Of a stretch of 64,000 nucleotides of DNA, positions 41,332-49,696 are shown piece by piece. Source of the stretch: Kineococcus aurantiacus (GTDB lineage: Bacteria > Actinomycetota > Actinomycetes > Actinomycetales > Kineococcaceae); contig NZ_JACCBB010000001.1 of assembly GCF_013409345.1 (NCBI RefSeq), positions 3,596,001-3,660,000 on the forward strand. The letters run 5' to 3'. A program made the position numbers and the translations under genes. Numbering within the stretch: the first letter of the stretch is position 1; each line of letters opens with the position of its first letter. The notes below the pieces were generated by a model. It was not told where the DNA came from. It searched no databases and saw only the letters and a program-made list of their open reading frames with translations.

Positions 41332-43347
41332 TCAGGAGGCGCGGCGGTTCGCGCGGCGGCCGGCGCGGGCCTTGAGGTAGTCGTCGACGACGTACTGCCC
41401 CAGCCGGTCGGGGCTGGGGGACAGCACCCGGCCGCCGTTGCGGCGGGCGACGGCGTCGACGAAGCGGCGCAGACCGGGGTCCTCGCCGAGCATGAACAGG
41501 TTGATGGTCGCCCCGAACCGCGTGAGCAGGTCGACCTCGTGGACGGTGGCGCGGATCGTCTCGGCCGTCGGCGGCCACTGGAAGACCGCCTGCGGGGTGC
41601 CGTACGAGTCGTCGAGGTGCGCCGTGGGCTCGCCGTCGGTGATGACCAGGACGACGGGTTCGGCGTCGGGGTGCCGGCGCACGTGGCGGCGCGCGATGCT
41701 CAGCGCGTGCTGCAGGTTGGTGCCCTGCACGAAGTCGGGTTCGACCTCGGCCAGTTCCCCGACGGTCATGGGCTGGGCGTGCAGGCCGAAGCCGATGATC
41801 TGCAGCTCGTCGTAGGGGAACTTCGTGGAGATGAGGTGGGACAGGGCCAGGGCCGTCTCCTTCATGGGCCCCCAGCGGCCCTCGGCGGCCATCGAGAACG
41901 ACAGGTCGACGCACAGCGCGACGGCCGCCCCGGCGCGCCGCTCGGTCTCGACGACCTCGAAGTCCTCCCACGACAGCTTCACCGCCCCGCCCGAGGCCGT
42001 CCCCCGCTTCAGGGCGTTCGAGACGGTCCGCACGACGTCCAGGGGCTGCTCGTCGCCGAACCGCCAGCGCCGGGTGGCGCCGGTGGGCTCGCCGCCGGAC
42101 CCGGCGTCGGTGTTCTCGTGGTCGCCGCGCCCGCCGGTGTCCAGCCGGCCCAGCACCTCCTGCAGGGCGGTCTGGCCCAGACGCCGCAACGCCTTGGGGG
42201 ACAACGTGAGGCCGTCGGCGGAGCGGGACAGCCAGCCCTGCCGCTGCAGTTCGCGCTCCAGCTCGCGCAGCCGCTGCAGGTCGTCCGCGGCGCCCCGGCC
42301 GAGCTGACGCTCTAGGGCCTCGACGTCGACGTCGTCCAGGGTCGCGCCGGGGTGCTCCTGGCCGAGCTGGTCGAGCAGGTCGTCGAGCTCGGAGATGTCC
42401 TGCAGGGCGTCGGCGGCCTCGCCGTAGTCCAGGGGCTGGTCCCCGCGGCCGCGCACGCGCTCGCCGCGGGAGAAGTCCAGGTCCGGGCGCAGCGCGCGCA
42501 GGTTGTCGTTGAGCTGGGCCATCTGCGCCTGCAGGTCGACGTCGGAACCCATCGCCTGCTGCATGAGCGAGGACAGCTCCTCGCGCTGCTGCGGGGACAG
42601 CGAGCGCATCAGCCGTGAGGCGGCCGCGGCGCGGCGGGCGAGGGCGTCGACGAGGTCGTCGAGGTCCTCCACGCCCTCCTCGCCGAGGGTGTCCCCGTGC
42701 TTGGCCATGAACTCGGCGAAGTCCTCGGGGGTGTCCTCGCCGCGGGCCTTCTTGGCGAGCAGGTCGTTGAGGTCGCTCATCATGTCCTTGAGTGCCTGCA
42801 TCGTCTCGGGGCTGCCGTTCTGCAGGGCTTCCTTCATGCCGCGGAACTGCTGGCCCACGACGTCCTCGCGCAGCCGGTCGAGGATCTGCTGGTACTGCTG
42901 CCGCGCCTGCTCCGAGGCCCACGGGTAGTCCTCCAGGTCGCGCACGGCCTGGGCGGTGGAGCGGGGGAGGGCGTCGAGGCGGGCCTCGGCGAACCGGGCG
43001 TCGTCGCCGTCGCGGCCGGCCAGTTCCTCGCGCTCGGCGGCCAGCGCCTGGTCCAGCTGGGCGCGCGCGGTGGTCAGGGCCCCGTCGAGGTCCCCGCGGC
43101 GGGCGGCCTCGCGGCGCATCCGGGCCGCGCGGGCCCGCAGGTCCTCCAGCCCGGACCGGCCGTCGGGGCCCCGGCGCAGCAGGTCGCGCAGGGCCTCGCG
43201 CAGGGAGCCGCCGTTCAGCACCTCCTGGCCGACCCGGTCCAGGGCGGCGCGCACGTCGTAGGGCGGGGCCAGCGGGTCGGGGCCGCCGGCCCACTCCCCG
43301 TACCGGTACCGACCGCCGCGCCGCCTGCTCCACGCATCCCGAGCCAC
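41332..43347 (-). CDS. VWA domain-containing protein (partner of MoxR/chelatase-like ATPase)
   Basis: A 671-residue soluble protein. The first ~430 residues are charged and helical with coiled-coil character (many RLREDV, ALQDISELDDLLDQL stretches). The von Willebrand A domain fills about 455-650: the metal site DLSFSM near 477, GTN in the following loop and LVITDGEP later complete a MIDAS. Such proteins work with AAA+ MoxR or magnesium-chelatase-like ATPases in protein or cofactor assembly; a matching ATPase gene is at 45.7-47.1 kb. GTG at 43347 lies 6 bases after a TAGCGT box. Confidence 0.85.
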   Translation of the reverse strand: MARDAWSRRRGGRYRYGEWAGGPDPLAPPYDVRAALDRVGQEVLNGGSLREALRDLLRRGPDGRSGLEDLRARAARMRREAARRGDLDGALTTARAQLDQALAAEREELAGRDGDDARFAEARLDALPRSTAQAVRDLEDYPWASEQARQQYQQILDRLREDVVGQQFRGMKEALQNGSPETMQALKDMMSDLNDLLAKKARGEDTPEDFAEFMAKHGDTLGEEGVEDLDDLVDALARRAAAASRLMRSLSPQQREELSSLMQQAMGSDVDLQAQMAQLNDNLRALRPDLDFSRGERVRGRGDQPLDYGEAADALQDISELDDLLDQLGQEHPGATLDDVDVEALERQLGRGAADDLQRLRELERELQRQGWLSRSADGLTLSPKALRRLGQTALQEVLGRLDTGGRGDHENTDAGSGGEPTGATRRWRFGDEQPLDVVRTVSNALKRGTASGGAVKLSWEDFEVVETERRAGAAVALCVDLSFSMAAEGRWGPMKETALALSHLISTKFPYDELQIIGFGLHAQPMTVGELAEVEPDFVQGTNLQHALSIARRHVRRHPDAEPVVLVITDGEPTAHLDDSYGTPQAVFQWPPTAETIRATVHEVDLLTRFGATINLFMLGEDPGLRRFVDAVARRNGGRVLSPSPDRLGQYVVDDYLKARAGRRANRRAS

Positions 43348-43353
43348 GCCCGA

Positions 43354-43359
43354 ACGCTA
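43354..43359 (-). promoter_or_regulatory. -10 box of VWA gene (leaderless type)
   Basis: Minus-strand TAGCGT, 6 bases before the GTG at 43347. Confidence 0.45.
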
Positions 43360-43428
43360 CGTCCGCTGCCGCGGGGACGCCACGGGTCGGGCCGACGGGC
43401 CGTCGCACCCACCCCGAGATCAATGACA

Positions 43429-43444
43429 GTTTGTCTGGACAAAC
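43429..43444. promoter_or_regulatory. GntR-like operator before mmsA
   Basis: GTTTGTCTGGACAAAC has perfect 7-bp arms around TG. It lies about 83 bases before the mmsA GTG, and part of it (TGGACA, 43436-43441) could be a -35 box with CATGAT at 43461 as -10, so a bound repressor would block transcription. The regulator is not in the window. Confidence 0.55.
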
Positions 43445-43526
43445 AGGGCGCCGCTGGTGGCATGATGGGGCCCGTTCGACTCCCCGGCGGGAGCCGTCCC
43501 GCCGATGACGTCCGAGGAGGGCACCC

Positions 43527-45077
43527 GTGACGACCACCACCGCCAGCACCACCGCAGACGCTGGTGCTCCTGGTTCCACCCCCGACCTGCCGCACGTCCT
43601 GCACTGGATCGCCGGGGCCGAGGCGGCCGGGTCCGGTGACCGGGCGGCGGACGTGTACGACCCCGCGACCGGCAAGCGCACCAAGACCCTCGCGCTGGCC
43701 GCCCCCGCCGACGTCGAGGCCGCCGTCGCCGCCGCCAAGGCCGCCTTCCCCGCCTGGCGCGACACCTCCCTGGCCCGCCGCACCACGATCCTGTTCGCCT
43801 TCCGCGAGCTGCTCAACGCCCGCAAGGGCGAGCTGGCCGAGATCATCACCGCCGAGCACGGCAAGGTCCTGTCCGACGCCCTGGGGGAGGTCTCGCGCGG
43901 TCAGGAGATCGTCGAGCTGGCCTGCGGCGTCAACCACCTGCTCAAGGGCGCCTTCACCGAGAACGCCTCGACCAAGGTCGACGTCTTCTCGATCCGTCAG
44001 CCGCTGGGCGTGGTCTCGATCATCTCCCCGTTCAACTTCCCGGCGATGGTCCCCATGTGGTTCTTCCCCCTGGCCATCGCCACCGGCAACACCGTCGTCC
44101 TCAAGCCCAGCGAGAAGGACCCGTCCGCGGCGAACTTCATCGCCGCGCTGTGGAAGGAGGCGGGCCTGCCCGACGGCGTCTTCAACGTCCTGCACGGCGA
44201 CAAGGTCGCCGTCGACGGCCTGCTGACCCACCCCGACGTCGCCTCGGTCTCCTTCGTGGGCTCGACCCCCATCGCCCGGTACGTGTACGAGACCGCCACC
44301 GCGCACGGCAAGCGCGTGCAGGCCCTGGGCGGGGCGAAGAACCACATGCTGGTCCTGCCCGACGCCGACCTGGACCTGGCCGCCGACGCGGCCGTCAACG
44401 GCGGGTTCGGCTCCGCCGGGGAACGCTGCATGGCCGTCTCGGCCCTCGTCGCGGTCGACTCGGTCGCCGACGAGCTCATCGCCAAGATCGGGGAGCGGGT
44501 CGCGACGCTGCGCACCGGTGACGGCCGCCGCGGCTGCGACATGGGCCCGCTGGTCACCGGCCCGCACCGCGACAAGGTCACCGGCTACGTCGAGGCCGGG
44601 GTCGCCGAGGGCGCCGAGCTCGTGATCGACGGCCGCGAGGTCGTCCCCGACGGCGACGCCGACGGCTTCTGGCTCGGGCCGACCCTGTTCGACAAGGTCA
44701 CCCCCGAGCAGTCCATCTACACCGACGAGATCTTCGGCCCCGTCCTGTCCGTGGTCCGCGTTGCCGGCTACGACGAGGGACTGGAGCTCATCAACGCCAA
44801 CCGCTACGGCAACGGCGTGGCGATCTTCACCAACGACGGCGGGGCGGCGCGCAAGTTCCGCAACGAGGTCCAGGTCGGCATGATCGGCATCAACGTGCCC
44901 GTCCCGGTGCCCGTCGGGTACTTCTCCTTCGGCGGCTGGAAGCAGTCGCTGTTCGGCGACACCCACGCCCACGGCACCGAGGGCGTGCACTTCTTCACCC
45001 GCGGCAAGGTCGTCACCGAGCGCTGGCTGGACCCCTCCCACGGCGGCCTGAACCTGGGCTTCCCCCAGAACGACTGA
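43527..45077 (+). CDS. mmsA: CoA-acylating methylmalonate-semialdehyde dehydrogenase
   Basis: A 516-residue aldehyde dehydrogenase that turns methylmalonate or malonate semialdehyde plus CoA and NAD+ into propionyl- or acetyl-CoA, in valine or inositol breakdown. Landmarks are ISPFNFPAMVPMWFFPLAIA, KPSEKDPSA, the NAD-site SFVGSTPIARYVYETA, and the catalytic Cys in GSAGERCMAVSALV. INVPVPVPVGYFSFGGWKQS and FFTRGKVVTERW near the end are specific to the MmsA/IolA branch. GTG at 43527 has a GGAGGG site. It is alone, with a GntR-like operator upstream, so control by a catabolic substrate is likely. Confidence 0.95.
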   Translation: MTTTTASTTADAGAPGSTPDLPHVLHWIAGAEAAGSGDRAADVYDPATGKRTKTLALAAPADVEAAVAAAKAAFPAWRDTSLARRTTILFAFRELLNARKGELAEIITAEHGKVLSDALGEVSRGQEIVELACGVNHLLKGAFTENASTKVDVFSIRQPLGVVSIISPFNFPAMVPMWFFPLAIATGNTVVLKPSEKDPSAANFIAALWKEAGLPDGVFNVLHGDKVAVDGLLTHPDVASVSFVGSTPIARYVYETATAHGKRVQALGGAKNHMLVLPDADLDLAADAAVNGGFGSAGERCMAVSALVAVDSVADELIAKIGERVATLRTGDGRRGCDMGPLVTGPHRDKVTGYVEAGVAEGAELVIDGREVVPDGDADGFWLGPTLFDKVTPEQSIYTDEIFGPVLSVVRVAGYDEGLELINANRYGNGVAIFTNDGGAARKFRNEVQVGMIGINVPVPVPVGYFSFGGWKQSLFGDTHAHGTEGVHFFTRGKVVTERWLDPSHGGLNLGFPQND

Positions 45078-45117
45078 CGCCCGGCTCCCTCCCAGGGGGC
45101 GCACCGACACTGGGCCG

Positions 45118-45726
45118 GTGCGCCTCCTGCGTCGCGCCGGCCGCGGTGCCGGCCTCGGCCTGCTCCACGCCGCCGTCGTCCTCGCGGTCTACACCGCCCT
45201 GCGCTTCCAGACCGGGGCCGGGCGCGCCGGGTTCGTGCAGGACTCCAGCACGAACCTGGACAACCTGCGGCGGTTCCCGTTCCGGGTCCTGCTGCTGTCC
45301 GCGGTCGTCGTGCCGGACACCGCGGGGCTGCTCGTCCTGGTGCCCCTCGTCGTCGCCCTCACCGCGAGCGCCCGGTGGCTGGGGCGGTTACCCACGCTCG
45401 TCGCGTTCGCCTTCGGGCACGTCGGCGCGACGCTGGTCGTCGCCGTCGTGCTCGTCGCGGGGCTGACCCACGGCCGCCTGGACCCCGCCGTCGCGCACGC
45501 GCCCGACGTCGGGGTCAGCTACGGCCTGGCCTGCGTCGTCGGGCTGCTCGCCGCGCGGGTCCCGCGCCGGCTGCGCGTCCCCTACGTCCTGCTGCCGTCG
45601 GCCGTCCTGGCGGCGGTCCTGGCCGCCGCACCCGACCCCACCGCCCTGGGGCACCTCGTGGCGCTGCTCACCGGGTTCTGCCTCGCGGTGCTCGTGCGCC
45701 GGGGCGCGCGGGCTCAGCTGCCGTAG
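45118..45726 (+). CDS. Rhomboid-like integral membrane protein, probably non-catalytic
   Basis: A 202-residue membrane protein with about six helices. FAFGHVGATLVVAVVL and DVGVSYGLACVVGLLAAR recall the rhomboid helices that carry the active site, but the catalytic GxSG appears as GVSYG and no matching His-dyad is clear except ALGHLVALLTG. It may be an inactive rhomboid-like protein of actinobacteria. GTG at 45118 follows mmsA by about 40 bases. The 3' end overlaps the convergent MoxR-like gene by 13 bp. Function unknown. Confidence 0.65.
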   Translation: MRLLRRAGRGAGLGLLHAAVVLAVYTALRFQTGAGRAGFVQDSSTNLDNLRRFPFRVLLLSAVVVPDTAGLLVLVPLVVALTASARWLGRLPTLVAFAFGHVGATLVVAVVLVAGLTHGRLDPAVAHAPDVGVSYGLACVVGLLAARVPRRLRVPYVLLPSAVLAAVLAAAPDPTALGHLVALLTGFCLAVLVRRGARAQLP

Positions 45727-47141
45727 ACGGTCCGGCCGTCGTCCAGGACGAGCTTGTCCAGCCGCCGCGTCAGGTGCAGGGCCTCCAGGACGAACTCCAC
45801 CCCGGCCGCCGCCCGCCCGGGCGTCACCTCGCTCAGCCCGAGCCGCTCGAGCACCTGCGCCAGCCCGGCGACCGTCCCGACCTGCTCCAGCAGCCGCTCG
45901 GCCGGCACCAGGTCGCCCGTCTCGATGGTGCGGCCGTCGGTGACCAGCTCGGAGAACCCCGACAGCTCCGCCCCGCCCAGCAGCGAGCGGTACGTCTCGG
46001 CGATGGCCGTGCGCAGCAGGTGCTCCAGGACCTCGACCTCCCGGCCCTCCTCACCCTGCTCGAACTCGACCTTGCCGCCCAGGACGCTGACGACGGTGTG
46101 CAGGTCGCCCACGCGCGCCACCGGCGGGGTCACCTCCCCGGACAGCGCGTGCCGGCGCAGGGCCGCCGCCGAGACGGTCTCGGCGGCCGCGATGGAGAAC
46201 CGCGCCGAGACGCCCGAGGCCGGGTCGACGGCGGGGGACTCGCGCACGGCCCGGGTGAACCGCGCGACGACCTCCAGCAGGTGCTCGGGGACCTCGGCGA
46301 CCGTGGCGGCCTCCTGCCGGACGAGGTCGACCTCCAGGGACAGCTCCAGCGGGTAGTGCGTGCGGACCTCGGCGCCGAACCGGTCCTTCAGCGGGGTGAT
46401 GATCCGCCCGCGGTTGGTGTAGTCCTCGGGGTTGGCGCTGGCCACGAGCAGCAGGTCCAGCGGCAGCCGCAGCTGGTACCCGCGGACCTGGATGTCGCGC
46501 TCCTCCAGCACGTTGAGCAGCGAGACCTGGATGCGCTCGGCCAGGTCGGGCAGCTCGTTGATCGCGAAGACGCCGCGGTTGGTGCGGGGCACGAGCCCGA
46601 AGTGGATGGTCTCGGGGTCGCCCAGCGCGCGGCCCTCGGCGACCTTGACGGGGTCGACGTCGCCGATGAGGTCGCCCACGGAGGTGTCGGGCGTGGCGAG
46701 CTTCTCGCCGTAGCGCAGCGACCGGTGCAACCACGCCACGGGCAGGTCCTCGCCCTCCTCGCGGACGCGGCGGCGGGAGGCGGGGGTCAGCGGGGTGTAG
46801 GGGTGCTCGTTGAGCTCCGACCCCTCGATGACGGGGGTCCACTCGTCGAGCAGGCCGACGAGCGAGCGCAGCAGGCGCGTCTTGCCCTGCCCGCGCTCGC
46901 CGAGCAGGACGACGTCGTGGCCGGCCAGCAGGGCACGCTCCAGCTCGGGGGCCACGGTGTCCTCGTAGCCGACGACACCGGGGAAGCGGTCCTCGCCGGC
47001 CTTCATGCGGGCGACGAGGTTGGTGCGCAGCTCCTCCTTCACCGGCACGTGCCGGTGACCGGAGGCGCGCAGCGCACCCAGGGTGCGCGGGAGGTCGGCG
47101 GGCGGTTCGAGGGGCAGCGTGGTGGTGTCGCTGATGCTCAC
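45714..47141 (-). CDS. MoxR / magnesium-chelatase-like AAA+ ATPase
   Basis: A 475-residue AAA+ protein. Walker A is LLGERGQGKTRLLR near 85, Walker B/sensor region is GVFAINELPDLAERIQVSLLNVLEERDIQVRGY, and sensor 1 is LLVASANPEDYTNRG. The insert and C-terminal helical bundle match the ChlI/MoxR-type ATPases that pair with VWA proteins. The likely partner is the VWA protein at 41.3-43.3 kb. GTG at 47141 lies 7 bases after a TAGGTT box. It probably acts as a chaperone-like remodeller of an unknown client; true magnesium chelation into porphyrin is not indicated, as no other chlorophyll gene is here. Confidence 0.88.
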   Translation of the reverse strand: MSISDTTTLPLEPPADLPRTLGALRASGHRHVPVKEELRTNLVARMKAGEDRFPGVVGYEDTVAPELERALLAGHDVVLLGERGQGKTRLLRSLVGLLDEWTPVIEGSELNEHPYTPLTPASRRRVREEGEDLPVAWLHRSLRYGEKLATPDTSVGDLIGDVDPVKVAEGRALGDPETIHFGLVPRTNRGVFAINELPDLAERIQVSLLNVLEERDIQVRGYQLRLPLDLLLVASANPEDYTNRGRIITPLKDRFGAEVRTHYPLELSLEVDLVRQEAATVAEVPEHLLEVVARFTRAVRESPAVDPASGVSARFSIAAAETVSAAALRRHALSGEVTPPVARVGDLHTVVSVLGGKVEFEQGEEGREVEVLEHLLRTAIAETYRSLLGGAELSGFSELVTDGRTIETGDLVPAERLLEQVGTVAGLAQVLERLGLSEVTPGRAAAGVEFVLEALHLTRRLDKLVLDDGRTVYGS

Positions 47142-47148
47142 ACGGGCG

Positions 47149-47154
47149 AACCTA
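47149..47154 (-). promoter_or_regulatory. -10 box of MoxR-like gene (leaderless type)
   Basis: Minus-strand TAGGTT, 7 bases before the GTG at 47141. Confidence 0.45.
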
Positions 47155-47228
47155 CGTCCGCTCCGGTCAGATGGCGACGGGTCGCGCCCCGCGAGCCGGG
47201 TGACCGGCGGCGCGGGAGGATGACCCGC

Positions 47229-48416
47229 ATGGCCCAGCCCCAGCCCCCGCACCGGCCCTACGTCAGCCCGGCGCTGCGGACGGCCGCGGACTGGTCGTGG
47301 CGGTTCGTCGTGGTCGCGGTGGCCGTCGTGGTGCTCGCCTACGGCCTCAGCTTCGTCAGCGAGATCTTCATCCCGGTCCTCGTGGCGATGCTCATCGCGG
47401 CGCTGCTCGCACCCGTGGTGAACCTGCTGGACGTGCGCCTGCACGTCCCGCGGGCCGTGGCGGCCCTGGTGACGCTGCTCGTCGCCGCCGGCGTGGTGGC
47501 CGGGCTCGTGACGATCGTCGGGTCGCAGGCCTCCAGCCAGTGGTCGGACCTGGCGTCCTCGGCCACCCAGGGCGTCGGCGAGGTCGAGCGGTGGCTCTCG
47601 ACCGGCCCCCTGCACCTGACGTCCACGGCCATCTCCGACTACGTCGCCGAGCTCCAGCAGGCGGCCACGGACAACCAGGACGCGCTCATCGCGGGCGCGA
47701 CCGGGGTCGTGTCCACGGCCGGGCACCTCGTGGCCGGGTTCTTCATCTGCCTGTTCACCTCGTTCTTCTTCCTGCTGGAGGGCCGGCGGATCTGGTCCTG
47801 GCTCGTGCACCTGCTGCCGCGGCCGGCGCAGGACCCGCTGGACGACGCGGCCCGGCAGTCCTGGGTGACCCTGACCCACTACATGCGGGCCACGATCGTC
47901 GTCGCCCTCGTCGACGGCGTCGGCGTGGCGATCGGGGCGGCGGTCCTGCGCGTCCCGCTCGCCACGTCGCTGGGGCTGCTCGTCTTCCTCGGCGCCTTCA
48001 TCCCCATCGTGGGGGCGCTGCTGTCGGGGACCGTCGCCGTCCTCGTCGCCCTCGTGGCCCACGACTTCGTGACGGCGCTGATCATGCTGGGCGTGGTGAT
48101 CCTCGTCCAGCAGGTCGAGTCGCACCTGCTGCAGCCGTTCCTCATGGGACGCGCCGTGGCCGTGCACCCGCTGGCCGTCATCCTCGCCGTGGCCGGCGGT
48201 GCGACGGTCTTCGGGATCGTCGGGGCGCTGTTCGCGGTGCCGCTGGTCGCGGTGCTCAAGACGGGCGTCGGTGCCCTGGCCCGGGGCGGGCGGCCCACCG
48301 AGGAGGTCGAGGAGATCACCGACTCGGACGCGCCCCTGGCGCCGGAGGCACCCCCACCGCACGACGAGGCCGAGCCCGTCGACGGCGACGAGGGGGCGGC
48401 GCGGGTCAAGCGGTAG
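47229..48416 (+). CDS. AI-2E family transporter
   Basis: A 395-residue protein with about eight membrane helices in the 2+1+2+3 style of the AI-2E/PerM family. Landmarks are FIPVLVAMLIAALLAPVVNLL, FFICLFTSFFFLLEGRRIW, the FLGAFIPIVGALLSG helix, and QQVESHLLQPFLMGRAVAVHPLAVIL. The tail after 350 is acidic and disordered. Family members include TqsA (autoinducer-2 export) and Na+/H+ antiporters, so no substrate is assigned. ATG at 47229 lies 9 bases after GGGAGG; an in-frame ATG at 47220 is too close to that site. Confidence 0.9.
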   Translation: MAQPQPPHRPYVSPALRTAADWSWRFVVVAVAVVVLAYGLSFVSEIFIPVLVAMLIAALLAPVVNLLDVRLHVPRAVAALVTLLVAAGVVAGLVTIVGSQASSQWSDLASSATQGVGEVERWLSTGPLHLTSTAISDYVAELQQAATDNQDALIAGATGVVSTAGHLVAGFFICLFTSFFFLLEGRRIWSWLVHLLPRPAQDPLDDAARQSWVTLTHYMRATIVVALVDGVGVAIGAAVLRVPLATSLGLLVFLGAFIPIVGALLSGTVAVLVALVAHDFVTALIMLGVVILVQQVESHLLQPFLMGRAVAVHPLAVILAVAGGATVFGIVGALFAVPLVAVLKTGVGALARGGRPTEEVEEITDSDAPLAPEAPPPHDEAEPVDGDEGAARVKR

Positions 48417-48447
48417 CGCGGCCGGCCCGGTGCGCGCCGGCCCCGGC

Positions 48448-48496
48448 GCGCGCGGTGACCCCGCGCTCGACCGTCGGGCGCGAGGTCACCGCGCGC
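48448..48496. terminator. Hairpin between AI-2E transporter and greA
   Basis: Perfect 13-bp arms (48448-48460, GCGCGCGGTGACC, and 48484-48496) enclose a 23-base loop that can form a small inner stem. It sits between two convergent genes. Confidence 0.7.
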
Positions 48497-48514
48497 CCGG
48501 AGGGGGTGGGGCGC

Positions 48515-49012
48515 TCAGCCGGTGTAGGGCTCCGTGCTCACGACCTTGACGGGGAACACCTTGCCGTTGGGGGCCGTGTACTGGACCTCGTCGCCGGGCT
48601 TGCGGCCCAGGATGGCCGCGCCCAGCGGGGACTTCTCGGAGTAGACGTCCAGCCCCGCGGCGTCCCCCACCTCGCGGCTGCCGAGCAGGAACTTCACCTC
48701 GTCGCCGGCCAGCTCGACGGTCACGACGTGCCCCAGGGAGACCTCCCCGGACGCCGAGGCGGGCGCCTCGCCGACCTGCGCGGTCTCCAGGAGGTGGCGC
48801 AGCTGGCGGATGCGCAGCTCCTGCTTGCCCTGCTCCTCCTTGGCCGCGTGGTAGCCCGCGTTCTCCTTGAGGTCGCCCTCCTCGCGCGCCTGCTCGATGC
48901 GCTTGGCGAGCTCCGTGCGGCCTTCACCGGCGAGGTGCTCGTACTCGGCCTTGAGGCGGTCGTAGGCGTCCTGCGTCAGCCAGGTCGTGCTGCCGGTGGT
49001 CGTGTCGCTCAC
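48515..49012 (-). CDS. greA: Transcription elongation factor GreA
   Basis: A 165-residue factor that rescues backtracked RNA polymerase by stimulating transcript cleavage. The N-terminal coiled coil contains AREEGDLKENAGYHAAKEEQGKQE, with the acidic tip Asp and Glu of GDLKEN that reach the polymerase active site. The C-terminal domain has YSEKSPLGAAILGRKPGDEVQYTAPNG. Length and motifs are normal. GTG start with GGGAG upstream. Its pairing with a DUF4307 gene and divergent mca is the standard actinobacterial arrangement. Confidence 0.97.
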   Translation of the reverse strand: MSDTTTGSTTWLTQDAYDRLKAEYEHLAGEGRTELAKRIEQAREEGDLKENAGYHAAKEEQGKQELRIRQLRHLLETAQVGEAPASASGEVSLGHVVTVELAGDEVKFLLGSREVGDAAGLDVYSEKSPLGAAILGRKPGDEVQYTAPNGKVFPVKVVSTEPYTG

Positions 49013-49060
49013 GGTGTGCTCCCTGTCACGTACCTCCCGGGCGGCCTCCTGCCTCCCGGC

Positions 49061-49107
49061 GCAAAAACCGAGTCGCCCGGCCCCGCGGCGCGGGAGCGGG
49101 CGACTCG
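49061..49107 (-). terminator. Intrinsic terminator of DUF4307 gene
   Basis: On the minus strand, 11-bp arms (49097-49107 with 49069-49079) plus an inner GC stem are followed directly by TTTTT. It is the only hairpin in the window with a true T-tract and would separate the DUF4307 transcript from greA. Confidence 0.88.
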
Positions 49108-49132
49108 AAGCGACAAGCCTAGCTCCAACGGC

Positions 49133-49570
49133 TCAGGACGACACCGCCGAACAGGACTCCACCCCGACCGTCACGGCCCGCGACGTCGTCCTGACCTGCA
49201 CCGTCTGCTGGACGTCGGTCTCCGGGGAGGCCGGGACGTCCACCTGCAGCAGCCCCACCTCCGCGGAGCTCTCGTCCAGGGCGTGCACCTGGCAGCGCAC
49301 GGCCGTGCCCGCCGGCCGCGTGACGCTGAACCGGATCTCCGCGATCCGGTCGTCCAGGACGCGGTGGCTGATCTCGGTGTAGGACGGCCCCCGGGACTGG
49401 TCCACCGACAGCCACACCCCGTAGGCGAGCAGCAGCGCGGCGCCCAGGACCGCCGCCGCGAGCCGGACCGGGCGCCGGTACCAGGGCCGGCCGGTGCGCG
49501 GCGGGCGCCGGCCGTACCGCGCGGCGAGGACGTCTGCGGGGACTTCCCCGGGCCTGTGGGGACTGGTCAC
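49133..49570 (-). CDS. DUF4307 domain-containing membrane protein
   Basis: A 145-residue protein with a short basic cytoplasmic tail containing VLAARYGRRP, one helix near 38-58 (VRLAAAVLGAALLLAYGVWL) and an extracytoplasmic beta-rich domain (EIRFSVTRPAGTAVRCQVHALDESSAEVG). These are DUF4307 features; two Cys residues could form a disulfide. In mycobacteria the same gene lies between greA and mca, as here. GTG at 49570 is the first in-frame start before the conserved part. Function unknown; the fixed link to mca invites a role in thiol or envelope biology, unproven. Confidence 0.88.
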   Translation of the reverse strand: MTSPHRPGEVPADVLAARYGRRPPRTGRPWYRRPVRLAAAVLGAALLLAYGVWLSVDQSRGPSYTEISHRVLDDRIAEIRFSVTRPAGTAVRCQVHALDESSAEVGLLQVDVPASPETDVQQTVQVRTTSRAVTVGVESCSAVSS

Positions 49571-49696
49571 GACGGCGGTGCTCCTGCGTGGTCGAGGGCG
49601 GTGCTCCGGCGGCACCGCGGATCGGCGAGGATGGACCCCGATGGTCGCACCTCGCCGCTCGGGGTGCCGACGACAACGCGTGTGAGAGGAGCCACG

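Noticed and set aside
45714-47141. Magnesium chelatase subunit of chlorophyll synthesis
   Set aside because: The ATPase is chelatase-like, but no porphyrin-chelating large subunit or pigment genes are present; the MoxR/VWA role is simpler.
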